From NCBI GenBank assembly GCA_019348515.1, contig JAHWJF010000226.1:1-6153 (forward strand): 6,153 nt of DNA, read 5' to 3'. The notes below the pieces were generated by a model that worked only from the letters and a program-made list of their open reading frames with translations, made no database searches and was not told the origin of the DNA. Made by a program: the position numbers and the translations under genes. Source of the DNA: Chloroflexota bacterium. GTDB taxonomy: Bacteria; Chloroflexota; Chloroflexia; Thermomicrobiales; UBA6265. Shown one piece after another: positions 1 to 4,680 of this stretch (within the stretch, counting starts at the first letter, position 1; each line of letters opens with the position of its first letter).

Positions 1-147
1 ATGTTTCGCTACACCCTGGATCCGGAGTTTGACTGGAGCGGGCAGATTGAGCTCGTGCCGGATGCGGGATACGTTGCTCTCCAGCCAGAGCCGTTCATCG
101 CGGAGATCGCGGCGGCGACCGGTATCCCGGAGCACGATGACGTCTAG
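1..147 (+). CDS. Small acidic protein of unknown function, possibly 5'-truncated by the window edge
   Basis: The frame is open from base 1 (ATG) to a TAG at 145-147, giving 48 visible residues. I do not recognise a family. The visible part contains LDPEFDWSG (residues 6-14) and FIAEIAAATGI (32-42). Both motifs recur in the same order near the C-terminus of the next gene (329-643: LDPDFDWNG and PIAEIEHATGI), so the two look like diverged tandem paralogues. In the downstream copy about 69 residues precede this motif block. The ATG at base 1 is therefore probably internal, with the true start left of the window, although a short stand-alone protein cannot be excluded. No Shine-Dalgarno can be judged at the edge. 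There is no signal peptide or membrane segment in the visible part. Confidence 0.6.
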   Translation: MFRYTLDPEFDWSGQIELVPDAGYVALQPEPFIAEIAAATGIPEHDDV

Positions 148-164
148 CGTGGCAGCGTACCGTC

Positions 165-210
165 GTGTCATCCTGACGAACTGCACGTGCACGTTGCAGG
201 AAAGATCTCG
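165..210 (+). repeat. Intergenic repeat, copy 1 (GTGTCATCCTG...GATCTCG)
   Basis: The element begins GTGTCATCCTG and ends AAAGATCTCG, the same boundaries as the copy at 3845-3884 in another intergenic gap. Its middle is a dyad: CTGCA (181-185) and TGCAG (195-199) flank a core that includes the 10-bp palindrome TGCACGTGCA (182-191). Both copies lie outside genes just downstream of a stop codon, here 17 nt after the stop at 147. From memory the ends resemble a dispersed intergenic repeat seen in Chloroflexota and other genomes; that is recollection and was not checked. Confidence 0.45.
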
Positions 211-310
211 TTCCGCCGCCGAGCACGCGCCGGGATGAGATGCCGCACGTTCGCCAGCGCTCGGCAGGACATGATTGCCATGACGCGCTTCAGCGCGATC
301 TCATCTCACG

Positions 311-317
311 AGAGGAG
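311..317 (+). promoter_or_regulatory. Ribosome-binding site of the small acidic protein gene
   Basis: AGAGGAG lies 11 nt upstream of the ATG at 329. It favours this start over the in-frame ATGs at 347 and 353, which would be about 29 and 35 nt away. Confidence 0.6.
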
Positions 318-328
318 TCTCTGCGACT

Positions 329-643
329 ATGCCTGACGATCGGCCCATGGTCATGGCATCGACCTTCCGCGCCTGGTGGCAGAGCCTTGCCGATCAGGAT
401 CCAGACCTCGTCACTCCAGGGAATACCCTTGCGGCACAAGAGCTCTGGTCCACCCTCGTCACGATCGGCAAACGCAACAGGGCCGTTATCGTCGAGCACC
501 CGGGCGACGATCCAACCGTTGGCGGATGGCCGGAGCTGGATCCAGACTTTGACTGGAATGGGGACATCGCCATCGACGATGACGCGCCAATCGCGGAGAT
601 CGAGCACGCAACCGGCATTTCGGATGAAGAGCCGCTGGCATGA
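329..643 (+). CDS. Small acidic protein of unknown function, paralogue of the gene at 1-147
   Basis: This encodes 104 residues, rich in Asp and Glu, with no signal peptide or membrane segment, so it is probably cytoplasmic. I do not recognise a family. The N-terminal part (about residues 10-50, starting STFRAWWQSLADQDPDLVTP) looks like a helical region. The C-terminal part carries LDPDFDWNG (70-78) and PIAEIEHATGI (87-97), which match motifs in the gene immediately upstream and suggest tandem duplication. The start is chosen because AGAGGAG sits 11 nt before the ATG. The stop TGA overlaps an ATG in another frame (ATGA at 640-643), so translation may be coupled to what follows, ultimately to the membrane-protein frame at 705. 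A cytosolic partner of that membrane protein is possible but speculative. Coding composition supports a real gene. Confidence 0.65.
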   Translation: MPDDRPMVMASTFRAWWQSLADQDPDLVTPGNTLAAQELWSTLVTIGKRNRAVIVEHPGDDPTVGGWPELDPDFDWNGDIAIDDDAPIAEIEHATGISDEEPLA

Positions 644-705
644 CCGGGCCAGAGAAAACCACTCATCGAGAACGGCGACTGGCGCGCTCGACCACGGGCA
701 GCTGA
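640..705 (+). CDS. Possible 21-residue coupled ORF, or the displaced N-terminus of the membrane protein
   Basis: The ATG overlaps the preceding stop as ATGA (640-643). The TGA at 703-705 overlaps the next ATG (705-707) as TGATG. The encoded peptide is very hydrophilic and basic (begins MTGPEKTTHRERRLARS). It reads like a normal cytoplasmic N-terminus for a membrane protein, and the frame at 705 begins directly with hydrophobic residues. Two readings are possible: a tiny cistron passing ribosomes on by termination-reinitiation, or the true start of the membrane gene separated from its body by a frameshift near 700. No good Shine-Dalgarno precedes it apart from a weak GAAGAG at 625-630. Confidence 0.25.
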   Translation: MTGPEKTTHRERRLARSTTGS

Positions 706-1098
706 TGCCGGTCTGGATCGGCTGGACGGCCGGGTACGCCCTGGCCATCTGGGGCCTTGATGCAGCCTACGCCTTAGCCGAGCCGTGGCTGAACCAGGCG
801 AACCGTCGCGTCCAGGAGGTTGCGGAAGGGGTCCGGTTTCTGATCCCGCTCGTGCTTGCATCCCTCATTGGGTTCCGGCTGCATGCCTGGTGGTGGGTGC
901 TGAGCCCCGTGGTAGCCGTCATGGTGACGATGCTCACTTTCACCGTAGCCGGCTATCTGAAACAGCCGCCAGCCGATCACCGGCAGGCAACTACGGGGCT
1001 GATCTTCGGGGTCGGCGCGACGGCGTTCGATGCTGCGGCGGCCACGTTCGCCGCCTTCGCCGGTGTCGTGATTGGCCGGTGGTGGCCTGGCGCTTTAG
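705..1098 (+). CDS. Putative polytopic membrane protein; 3' end unresolved, probably frameshifted
   Basis: From the ATG at 705 the frame encodes strongly hydrophobic segments at about residues 3-25, 44-60, 62-85 and 96-126, rich in W, A, V and G, so a four-helix inner-membrane protein is likely. I do not recognise a family. Most codons end in G or C up to about 1095, which supports real coding; afterwards this signal fades. The frame itself has no stop until 1706, deep inside the FAD oxidase gene, which is implausible. A TAG one frame over (1096-1098) coincides with the end of the coding-like segment, so a one-base indel near 1080-1095 would give a protein of about 130 residues; the end given here is that TAG. 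An in-frame start at 624 is also possible, or the N-terminus may be the ORF at 640. There is no clear ribosome-binding site at 705; coupling via TGATG is plausible. Confidence 0.45.
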
Positions 1099-1133
1099 CG
1101 GTGCACCGGTGGAAGGACTCAGCGACTCCTCAC

Positions 1134-1150
1134 CGCCGGTTCTGCCGGCG
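1134..1150 (+). repeat. Short GC hairpin downstream of the membrane-protein frame
   Basis: CGCCGG (1134-1139) and CCGGCG (1145-1150) form a perfect 6-bp stem around TTCTG. It lies 36 nt after the candidate TAG at 1096-1098. No T-tract follows, so a terminator role is only possible. Confidence 0.35.
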
Positions 1151-1192
1151 TCCCCAAATAATCGCCGTCACAACCACGGCACGAAAAGGAAT

Positions 1193-1235
1193 ACCTGGGC
1201 CGATCACATGGGTGATCCCGCTGATCGTCCCAGGT
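1193..1235 (+). repeat. 43-nt imperfect palindrome upstream of the FAD oxidase gene
   Basis: The left arm (1193-1206) begins ACCTGGG and ends CGATCA. The right arm (1222-1235) begins TGATCG and ends CCCAGGT. They pair at 13 of 14 positions; the only mismatch is C1200 opposite T1228. The 15-nt loop holds a further GGG-TGAT-CCC. An alternative inner stem, GATCAC with GTGATC, overlaps the same bases, so two exclusive folds exist. It sits 91 nt upstream of the oxidase ATG, in a gap of more than 200 nt. It could be a leader structure, an operator, or a terminator for the upstream frame. The T-poor sequence after it (GCGTTTACGG) argues mildly against a classical terminator. Confidence 0.55.
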
Positions 1236-1311
1236 GCGTTTACGGCCTACTTTGCTAGGATGAAAGGCTCGCGCGAGAAGTGTCCGGCAGGGTGCTCCAA
1301 ACTGCGCAGCG

Positions 1312-1316
1312 AGGAG
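1312..1316 (+). promoter_or_regulatory. Ribosome-binding site of the FAD oxidase gene
   Basis: AGGAG lies 10 nt before the ATG at 1327. It supports a start that includes the complete Tat signal peptide. Confidence 0.6.
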
Positions 1317-1326
1317 AGAAAGGTCA

Positions 1327-2877
1327 ATGCCAGACGCTGCTTCATCAGTAGCGCATGCCCCTTCACGGGGCGTGAGCCGCCGCGCCCTCCTGCGCGGTGC
1401 CGGCGTCGGTGCGGCGGGGTTGTCTGCTGCCCCATGGCTGAGGCATGCCGCCGCCCTCGAGACGGCTACGCCGGTTGCGGGAGTTGGCGACAGCGCCTGG
1501 TACGATCTTGCCAACCGCCTCCGCGGCCGGCTCCTCCGTCCTCGCGACACCATGTATCCGGCGGCGACGGTGATCAACGCCACCCGCTATATGCGAGACC
1601 GCCCCGACGGGATCGCCATCTGCGCCGCGCCCGAAGATGCGGCGGTCTGCGTCACCTGGGCCCGGGACAACGGCGTTCCGTTCGCGGTCCGCTCGGGCGG
1701 GCATAACTACGGCGGATTCTCCAATTCCGACGGCCTGGTGATCGACGTCAAAGGGATGCGCTCCGTGAGCGTCGATCCCGCAACGGGCACCGCGACCGTG
1801 GCCGGAGGCGCGAACAATGCGGATGTGGGGGACGCGCTCACAGCGTACGGGGTCTACTTCCCAGGCGGCCGCTGTCCGACGGTCGGGGTGTCCGGGCTGA
1901 CACTCGGTGGGGGCTGGGGATTCAGTAACCGCTACCTCGGTATGACCTGCGACAGCCTCCTTTCGACCGAGGTCGTCGCGGCCGGCGGGGACATCGTCAC
2001 CGCGTCAGCGACGGAGCATCCCGATCTCTTCTGGGCGGTGCGTGGTGGGGCAGGCGGCAATTTCGGCGTCCACACCTCGTTCACCTACACGCTGGTACCG
2101 ACGAGGGATGTTACGGTCTTCCAGCTCTCCTGGTCCGGCGGGGGTACCGCGGCCTTGCTCGATGCCATCATGCGGATGCAGTTGGCTGGCCCGCGCGAGC
2201 TCGGGCTGCGCGTCGCGGTGCGGTCGCAATCCCGGATGCCCCTCTCCCAGCCGGCGCCGTTGGATATCGATCTGATCGGGCTCTACTGGGGGCCACCGGC
2301 CGACGTCGAGGAGTTGCTGGCACCGGTGGAGCGCGTCCAGCCCGCCGCCGCGCGCACCGTCGCGGGGATGGGGTTCCCGGCCGCCCGTGCCTTCCTCTCC
2401 GCCACCACCCCGGAAGGGTCGTATCAGGTCAAGACGGGGTTTGTCCAGGGGGCGCTGCCGGCCGAGGGCATCGTGACGATGCTGGAGTGGATCAGCAGCA
2501 TGCCGGGGGTGCCATCCCGGGCACAGGAGAGTACCGCGGGGCTCTACTGCTGGGGCGGCAAGGTCAATGATCTGGCGCCGGACGCCAACGCCTTCGTCCA
2601 CCGCAACGCCGATTTTCTTTTCAAGTGCGAGGTACTTTGGGAGCCGGAGGATGATCCCGATCTGATCGTCGCCAATCTCGACTGGGTGGAGGGCTACCAC
2701 GCGGCGATGCAGCCCTACTTCTCCGGCGGGGCCTACCAGAACTTCACGGACCGCGGTCAAGCCGATTGGCCCCGCGCCTACTACGGCCAGAACCTGGAGC
2801 GGCTGGTAGAGGTCAAGCAGGCGTGGGACCCGCACAATCTGTTTCGCTTTCCGCAAAGCATCCCAACCACGCTCTGA
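1327..2877 (+). CDS. Tat-exported FAD-linked oxidase, berberine-bridge-enzyme (BBE) type
   Basis: This 516-residue flavoprotein belongs to the PCMH/vanillyl-alcohol-oxidase fold (FAD_binding_4 plus C-terminal BBE domain), whose members oxidise sugars, alkaloids, polyketides or other alcohols with O2. A Tat signal is visible: GVSRRALLRGAG (15-26) followed by an Ala/Gly-rich stretch, with likely cleavage around residues 41-45, so the enzyme probably acts outside the membrane. The flavin pyrophosphate loop is VRSGGHNYGG (121-130), with His126 as the expected 8-alpha-histidyl FAD link. GGRCPTVGVSGLTLGGGWGF (180-199) supplies Cys183 as the expected 6-S-cysteinyl link, so bicovalent FAD is predicted. 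The C-terminus (from about 470) has the BBE signature: YQNF, YYGQN, RL..VK, WDPHNLF and QSI. Length is typical with a signal peptide. The substrate cannot be read from sequence. It appears monocistronic and converges on the MerR gene. Confidence 0.93.
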   Translation: MPDAASSVAHAPSRGVSRRALLRGAGVGAAGLSAAPWLRHAAALETATPVAGVGDSAWYDLANRLRGRLLRPRDTMYPAATVINATRYMRDRPDGIAICAAPEDAAVCVTWARDNGVPFAVRSGGHNYGGFSNSDGLVIDVKGMRSVSVDPATGTATVAGGANNADVGDALTAYGVYFPGGRCPTVGVSGLTLGGGWGFSNRYLGMTCDSLLSTEVVAAGGDIVTASATEHPDLFWAVRGGAGGNFGVHTSFTYTLVPTRDVTVFQLSWSGGGTAALLDAIMRMQLAGPRELGLRVAVRSQSRMPLSQPAPLDIDLIGLYWGPPADVEELLAPVERVQPAAARTVAGMGFPAARAFLSATTPEGSYQVKTGFVQGALPAEGIVTMLEWISSMPGVPSRAQESTAGLYCWGGKVNDLAPDANAFVHRNADFLFKCEVLWEPEDDPDLIVANLDWVEGYHAAMQPYFSGGAYQNFTDRGQADWPRAYYGQNLERLVEVKQAWDPHNLFRFPQSIPTTL

Positions 2878-2912
2878 TACAGAATCCGAATCATCACGGC
2901 GCACGCCCTCAC

Positions 2913-2942
2913 CCCCCTCTCCCGCCGTGGCGAGAGAGGGGG
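2913..2942. terminator. Hairpin between convergent genes, possible bidirectional terminator
   Basis: CCCCCTCTC (2913-2921) and GAGAGGGGG (2934-2942) form a perfect 9-bp stem with a 12-nt loop. The loop bases permit alternative pairings that extend a CTCTC/GAGAG core. It lies 35 nt after the oxidase stop and 59 nt after the stop of the minus-strand MerR gene, where a shared terminator is expected. No T-tract follows on either strand. The C-rich left flank (CCCTCACCCC) resembles dispersed intergenic repeats I associate with Chloroflexota, so it may be a repeat copy used as a terminator. Confidence 0.45.
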
Positions 2943-3001
2943 AACCGGCTGTCGGGCGTGACCAACCCCGGCAGTTTCCAGCCAGAGTCCGGATGCGAGC
3001 G

Positions 3002-3781
3002 CTATGCCGGATCGCCATTGCCCGCCGCGTTTGCACGCGCGGCCTTGACGCGTTCGAAGAACGCGAAATCGGCCGCCTGCGGCGCCAGCGGGTTTCCCTC
3101 GAAGGCGCCTCGTTCGTAGTTGGCGCCAATCGCCGCCGCGAGCTCGGGGTACTGCTCGTAGCCGCGCATCGTGCGCGCGGTCAGCTCGTCGGCACGTGCG
3201 CCGAGCGCTTGCGCCTCGGCACTGGCGGAATCGAGGTCGTAGTTGGCGCGGACCTCGGCCAGAAGCGCGGTCCACCCGTGCTCGATGGCCTCGATCTCCT
3301 CCCGCGGCATCGCCTTCCCGGCAGCCTCGAACTGCTTCATCTGCCCTGGTGTGTAATAGGTCTCCATCGTTTCCTCTCGTCGCGTCAGACCGGCGCCAAC
3401 CGCCTCCGACGCCTCGATGACGAGCTGCCAGGACCACTCCCCCGTCGCCAGGCGCTGGTCGACCAGCTCACCGATGGCGGTGGAGATGCGTTCCAGCTCC
3501 TCGATCCGGTCGTGCAGCGCCTGCCGCTGCACTCGCAACGAGGCGACCAGATCGAAATCGGTCCGGTCCAGCAGCTCGCCAATGCGTTTCAACGGGAAGC
3601 CCAGGTAGCGCAGGGTCAAGATCTGCTGCAAGCGCAACAGATCGGCGTCCCCGTACAACCGGTAGCCCCCAGCGGAGTGCAGCGCCGGGCGCAACAACCC
3701 GATCCGGTCGTAATGATGCAGCGTCCTGACCGAGACCCGCGTCAGCGTGGCCACCTCTCCGACGCGGTAGTTGCGACCCAT
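3002..3781 (-). CDS. MerR-family transcriptional activator with TipAS-type ligand-binding domain (TipAL-like)
   Basis: This 259-residue regulator is close to the length of Streptomyces TipAL (253). The N-terminal winged helix-turn-helix is clear: YRVGEVATLTRVSVRTLHHY (5-24), then DRIGLLRP and the wing GGYRLYGDADLLRLQQI (38-54). A coiled coil for dimerisation follows (about 75-110). The C-terminal half (about 140-250: METYYTPGQMKQFE ... YEQYPELAAAIGANYERGAF) fits the TipAS antibiotic-recognition domain, which binds thiopeptides or other hydrophobic compounds in characterised members. There is no cysteine in the protein, which excludes metal or thiol sensing through Cys. A perfect AGGAGGT lies 5 nt before the ATG. 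The promoter just upstream has the MerR architecture with a dyad in a 19-bp spacer, so autoregulation by DNA distortion is likely. An internal start at 3367 may yield the ligand domain alone. No obvious transporter or target gene is adjacent. Confidence 0.92.
   Translation of the reverse strand: MGRNYRVGEVATLTRVSVRTLHHYDRIGLLRPALHSAGGYRLYGDADLLRLQQILTLRYLGFPLKRIGELLDRTDFDLVASLRVQRQALHDRIEELERISTAIGELVDQRLATGEWSWQLVIEASEAVGAGLTRREETMETYYTPGQMKQFEAAGKAMPREEIEAIEHGWTALLAEVRANYDLDSASAEAQALGARADELTARTMRGYEQYPELAAAIGANYERGAFEGNPLAPQAADFAFFERVKAARANAAGNGDPA
3365..3378 (-). promoter_or_regulatory. Internal ribosome-binding site and ATG for a separate TipAS-like product (3367 to 3002)
   Basis: Within the MerR gene, GAGAGGA (3378-3372) precedes an in-frame ATG (3367-3365, Met139) by 4 nt. 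This ATG falls exactly at the junction of the coiled coil and the ligand domain. Initiation here would give a 121-residue ligand-binding domain without DNA-binding region. In Streptomyces lividans tipA, an internal in-frame start is known to make TipAS alongside TipAL; the arrangement here looks the same. Actual use of the site is inference. Confidence 0.5.
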
Positions 3782-3785
3782 GCGT

Positions 3786-3803
3786 CACCTCCTGATCAGG
3801 AGG
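3786..3803 (-). promoter_or_regulatory. Strong ribosome-binding site inside a perfect 16-bp palindrome
   Basis: CCTCCTGATCAGGAGG (3788-3803) is a perfect palindrome. On the minus strand its second half, with the next bases, is AGGAGGTG, a near-perfect anti-Shine-Dalgarno match just before the MerR ATG. The -10 hexamer overlaps the other half by three bases, so transcription should begin inside the palindrome (around 3794). The RNA then carries only one arm and cannot form the hairpin; the leader would be only about 13 nt. Confidence 0.6.
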
Positions 3804-3831
3804 ATACGGCCTGACGTAACGTCAGGGTCAA
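3801..3831 (-). promoter_or_regulatory. MerR-type promoter with 19-bp spacer and operator dyad
   Basis: On the minus strand, -35 TTGACC (3831-3826) and -10 TATCCT (3806-3801) are separated by 19 bp, the over-long spacing typical of promoters activated by MerR proteins. The spacer is almost filled by a perfect inverted repeat, CCTGACGT-T-ACGTCAGG (3810-3826), the expected binding site for the MerR dimer. It drives the adjacent MerR gene, so the regulator very likely controls itself. The same operator is not seen elsewhere in the window. Confidence 0.85.
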
Positions 3832-3844
3832 GACCCAATTGAGC

Positions 3845-3884
3845 GTGTCATCCTGCACCCGCAGGTGAAGCGAGTAGGATCTCG
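3845..3884 (+). repeat. Intergenic repeat, copy 2 (GTGTCATCCTG...GATCTCG)
   Basis: The element begins GTGTCATCCTG and ends GTAGGATCTCG, matching the boundaries of the copy at 165-210. ATCCT near the left end and AGGAT near the right end are complementary. Inside, CACC-CGCA-GGTG can form a small stem. It lies 6 nt beyond the stop of the minus-strand secreted-protein gene and upstream of the MerR promoter, so it may also act as a transcript end for the former. Confidence 0.45.
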
Positions 3885-3890
3885 GGCGCC

Positions 3891-4424
3891 TCAGGCGGCA
3901 GGGGGTTGATCCGCGGTGGGGGTCAGCCATAGCAGCGGTCCATCCAGCGTCGTTCCGGAGAGGACGCCCTCACTGGTGGCCGCCGTCTGTCCAAACCCGG
4001 TGCTGCGGATGATTGTGAGCGATCCGTCGATTGCATCGCCGCCGTCCGCGGTTGCCACGCCGCGGACGTTGAGTGTGCCCGCGCTAACGCCGTCGTCACC
4101 GGCCAGCAGCCGCACGTACTCGAACGCGCACTCCCGCTCGCCGGTGCTCTGCCATGTCCCGAGTCCAGAGCTGGCCTGCAATGGCACTTCGCCGAGGCCG
4201 GGCAAGGCAGGCATCACCGGCGGACTGTGGACCTCGACCGCGCCACCATCCTCAAACGCGATCAGGACGTCCTCCACAAGGTCGCGCCCCTCGAGCGTGA
4301 TGTGCACCAGCCAGGAGCCGTCGCAGCCGGGATCCTGGGCGGCCCGCGCGGGGCCAAAGCCGGCGCCTGAGAGAGCGACGAGGCAGAGACCCAAGGACAC
4401 CGTGGGGATGAGCGCACGACGCAT
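3891..4424 (-). CDS. Small secreted protein of unknown function
   Basis: The product has 177 residues from the chosen start. The N-terminus MRRALIPTVSLGLCLVALSG leads to an ARA-AQ cleavage site near residue 28, a classical Sec signal peptide, so the mature protein of about 149 residues is exported. Cys34 (GCDGSW) and Cys99 (RECAFEY) are the only cysteines of the mature protein and may pair. The body is rich in Gly and beta-prone segments, with GLGTWQSTG (87-95) and a final LTIIRSTGF region, suggesting a beta-barrel or sandwich. I recall similar secreted GC.GSW proteins in Thermomicrobia but know no function. A longer frame to 4556 exists. The start at 4424 is preferred because GGAAAGGA lies about 7 nt upstream and the signal peptide begins there; the extra 44 residues are Arg/Asp-rich and overlap the nested hairpin at 4543-4583. 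Confidence 0.8.
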   Translation of the reverse strand: MRRALIPTVSLGLCLVALSGAGFGPARAAQDPGCDGSWLVHITLEGRDLVEDVLIAFEDGGAVEVHSPPVMPALPGLGEVPLQASSGLGTWQSTGERECAFEYVRLLAGDDGVSAGTLNVRGVATADGGDAIDGSLTIIRSTGFGQTAATSEGVLSGTTLDGPLLWLTPTADQPPAA

Positions 4425-4431
4425 AGATCGA

Positions 4432-4439
4432 TCCTTTCC
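4432..4439 (-). promoter_or_regulatory. Ribosome-binding site deciding the secreted-protein start
   Basis: On the minus strand GGAAAGGA is followed by 7 nt and the ATG at 4424. The alternative start at 4556 has no comparable site. Confidence 0.6.
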
Positions 4440-4542
4440 GTCAATGGAGAAGCCAGGGATTGGGGCAACTCGCCTCAGTGTAGGACTCCCGAACTGTGAC
4501 CGCACCAGACAGACGGGATCCCCATCGTCGTCGCGCGGTCGT

Positions 4543-4583
4543 GAAGACACCCACACCCGGCCTATCCGGGGAGAGGTGTCTTC
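4543..4583. repeat. Nested hairpin between two minus-strand genes
   Basis: The outer 9-bp arms GAAGACACC (4543-4551) and GGTGTCTTC (4575-4583) pair perfectly. Inside them CCCGG (4556-4560) and CCGGG (4566-4570) form a second stem around CCTAT. The two stems are separated by a symmetric 4x4 internal loop (CACA/GAGA). The element lies about 100 nt after the cysteine-rich gene and about 120 nt before the secreted-protein start. Terminator or leader structure are both possible; there is no T-tract on the minus strand. Confidence 0.55.
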
Positions 4584-4652
4584 AGGCTACTCGCCTCAAC
4601 GAGGAAACCTGGGTTTTGAACCGATGCTCTATCAGCGACTAGGGAGTGCAGC

Positions 4653-4667
4653 CGCCCGGACCGGGCG
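4653..4667 (-). terminator. 15-bp palindrome 13 nt after the cysteine-rich gene
   Basis: CGCCCGG-A-CCGGGCG is a perfect palindrome, able to form a 6-bp all-GC stem with a 3-nt loop in RNA. It starts 13 nt beyond the stop codon, a usual terminator position, but no T-tract follows. A palindrome of the same 7-1-7 form stands at the same distance after the next upstream gene (5616-5630). Confidence 0.4.
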
Positions 4668-4680
4668 AGGAGTCTTCTGG

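Larger units (their letters stand above)
148..328. other. Intergenic region with a repeat copy and small dyads
   Basis: No gene is supported here. It holds one copy of an intergenic repeat (165-210), a short GC hairpin (5-bp arms 284-288 and 293-297 around a TTCA loop), and a widely spaced 8-bp inverted repeat, GATGAGAT at 234-241 and ATCTCATC at 298-305. The second arm and the hairpin lie just upstream of the ribosome-binding site of the gene at 329. I see no convincing -35/-10 pair. Confidence 0.5.

Noticed and set aside
240..1706. A single 488-residue plus-strand gene
   Set aside because: Only the middle (705 to about 1095) looks coding. The beginning overlaps the small acidic gene in another frame and the end overlaps the well-supported FAD oxidase by 380 nt as Arg/Pro-rich shadow sequence.
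2005..3129. 374-residue minus-strand frame opposite the FAD oxidase and the end of the MerR gene
   Set aside because: It is antisense to conserved flavin-domain coding sequence and its translation is low-complexity Arg/Gly/Pro. Open antisense frames are expected at this GC content.
4425..4556. 44-residue N-terminal extension of the secreted protein
   Set aside because: The extension is Arg/Asp-rich, overlaps a structured intergenic hairpin, lacks a ribosome-binding site and would bury the signal peptide.
4608..4640. tRNA-like stretch on the minus strand (GGTTCAAAACC after TAGAGCATC)
   Set aside because: It resembles T-loop and D-loop wording, but no acceptor stem, no paired T-stem and no anticodon arm can be built around it. 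Chance or a very decayed remnant.
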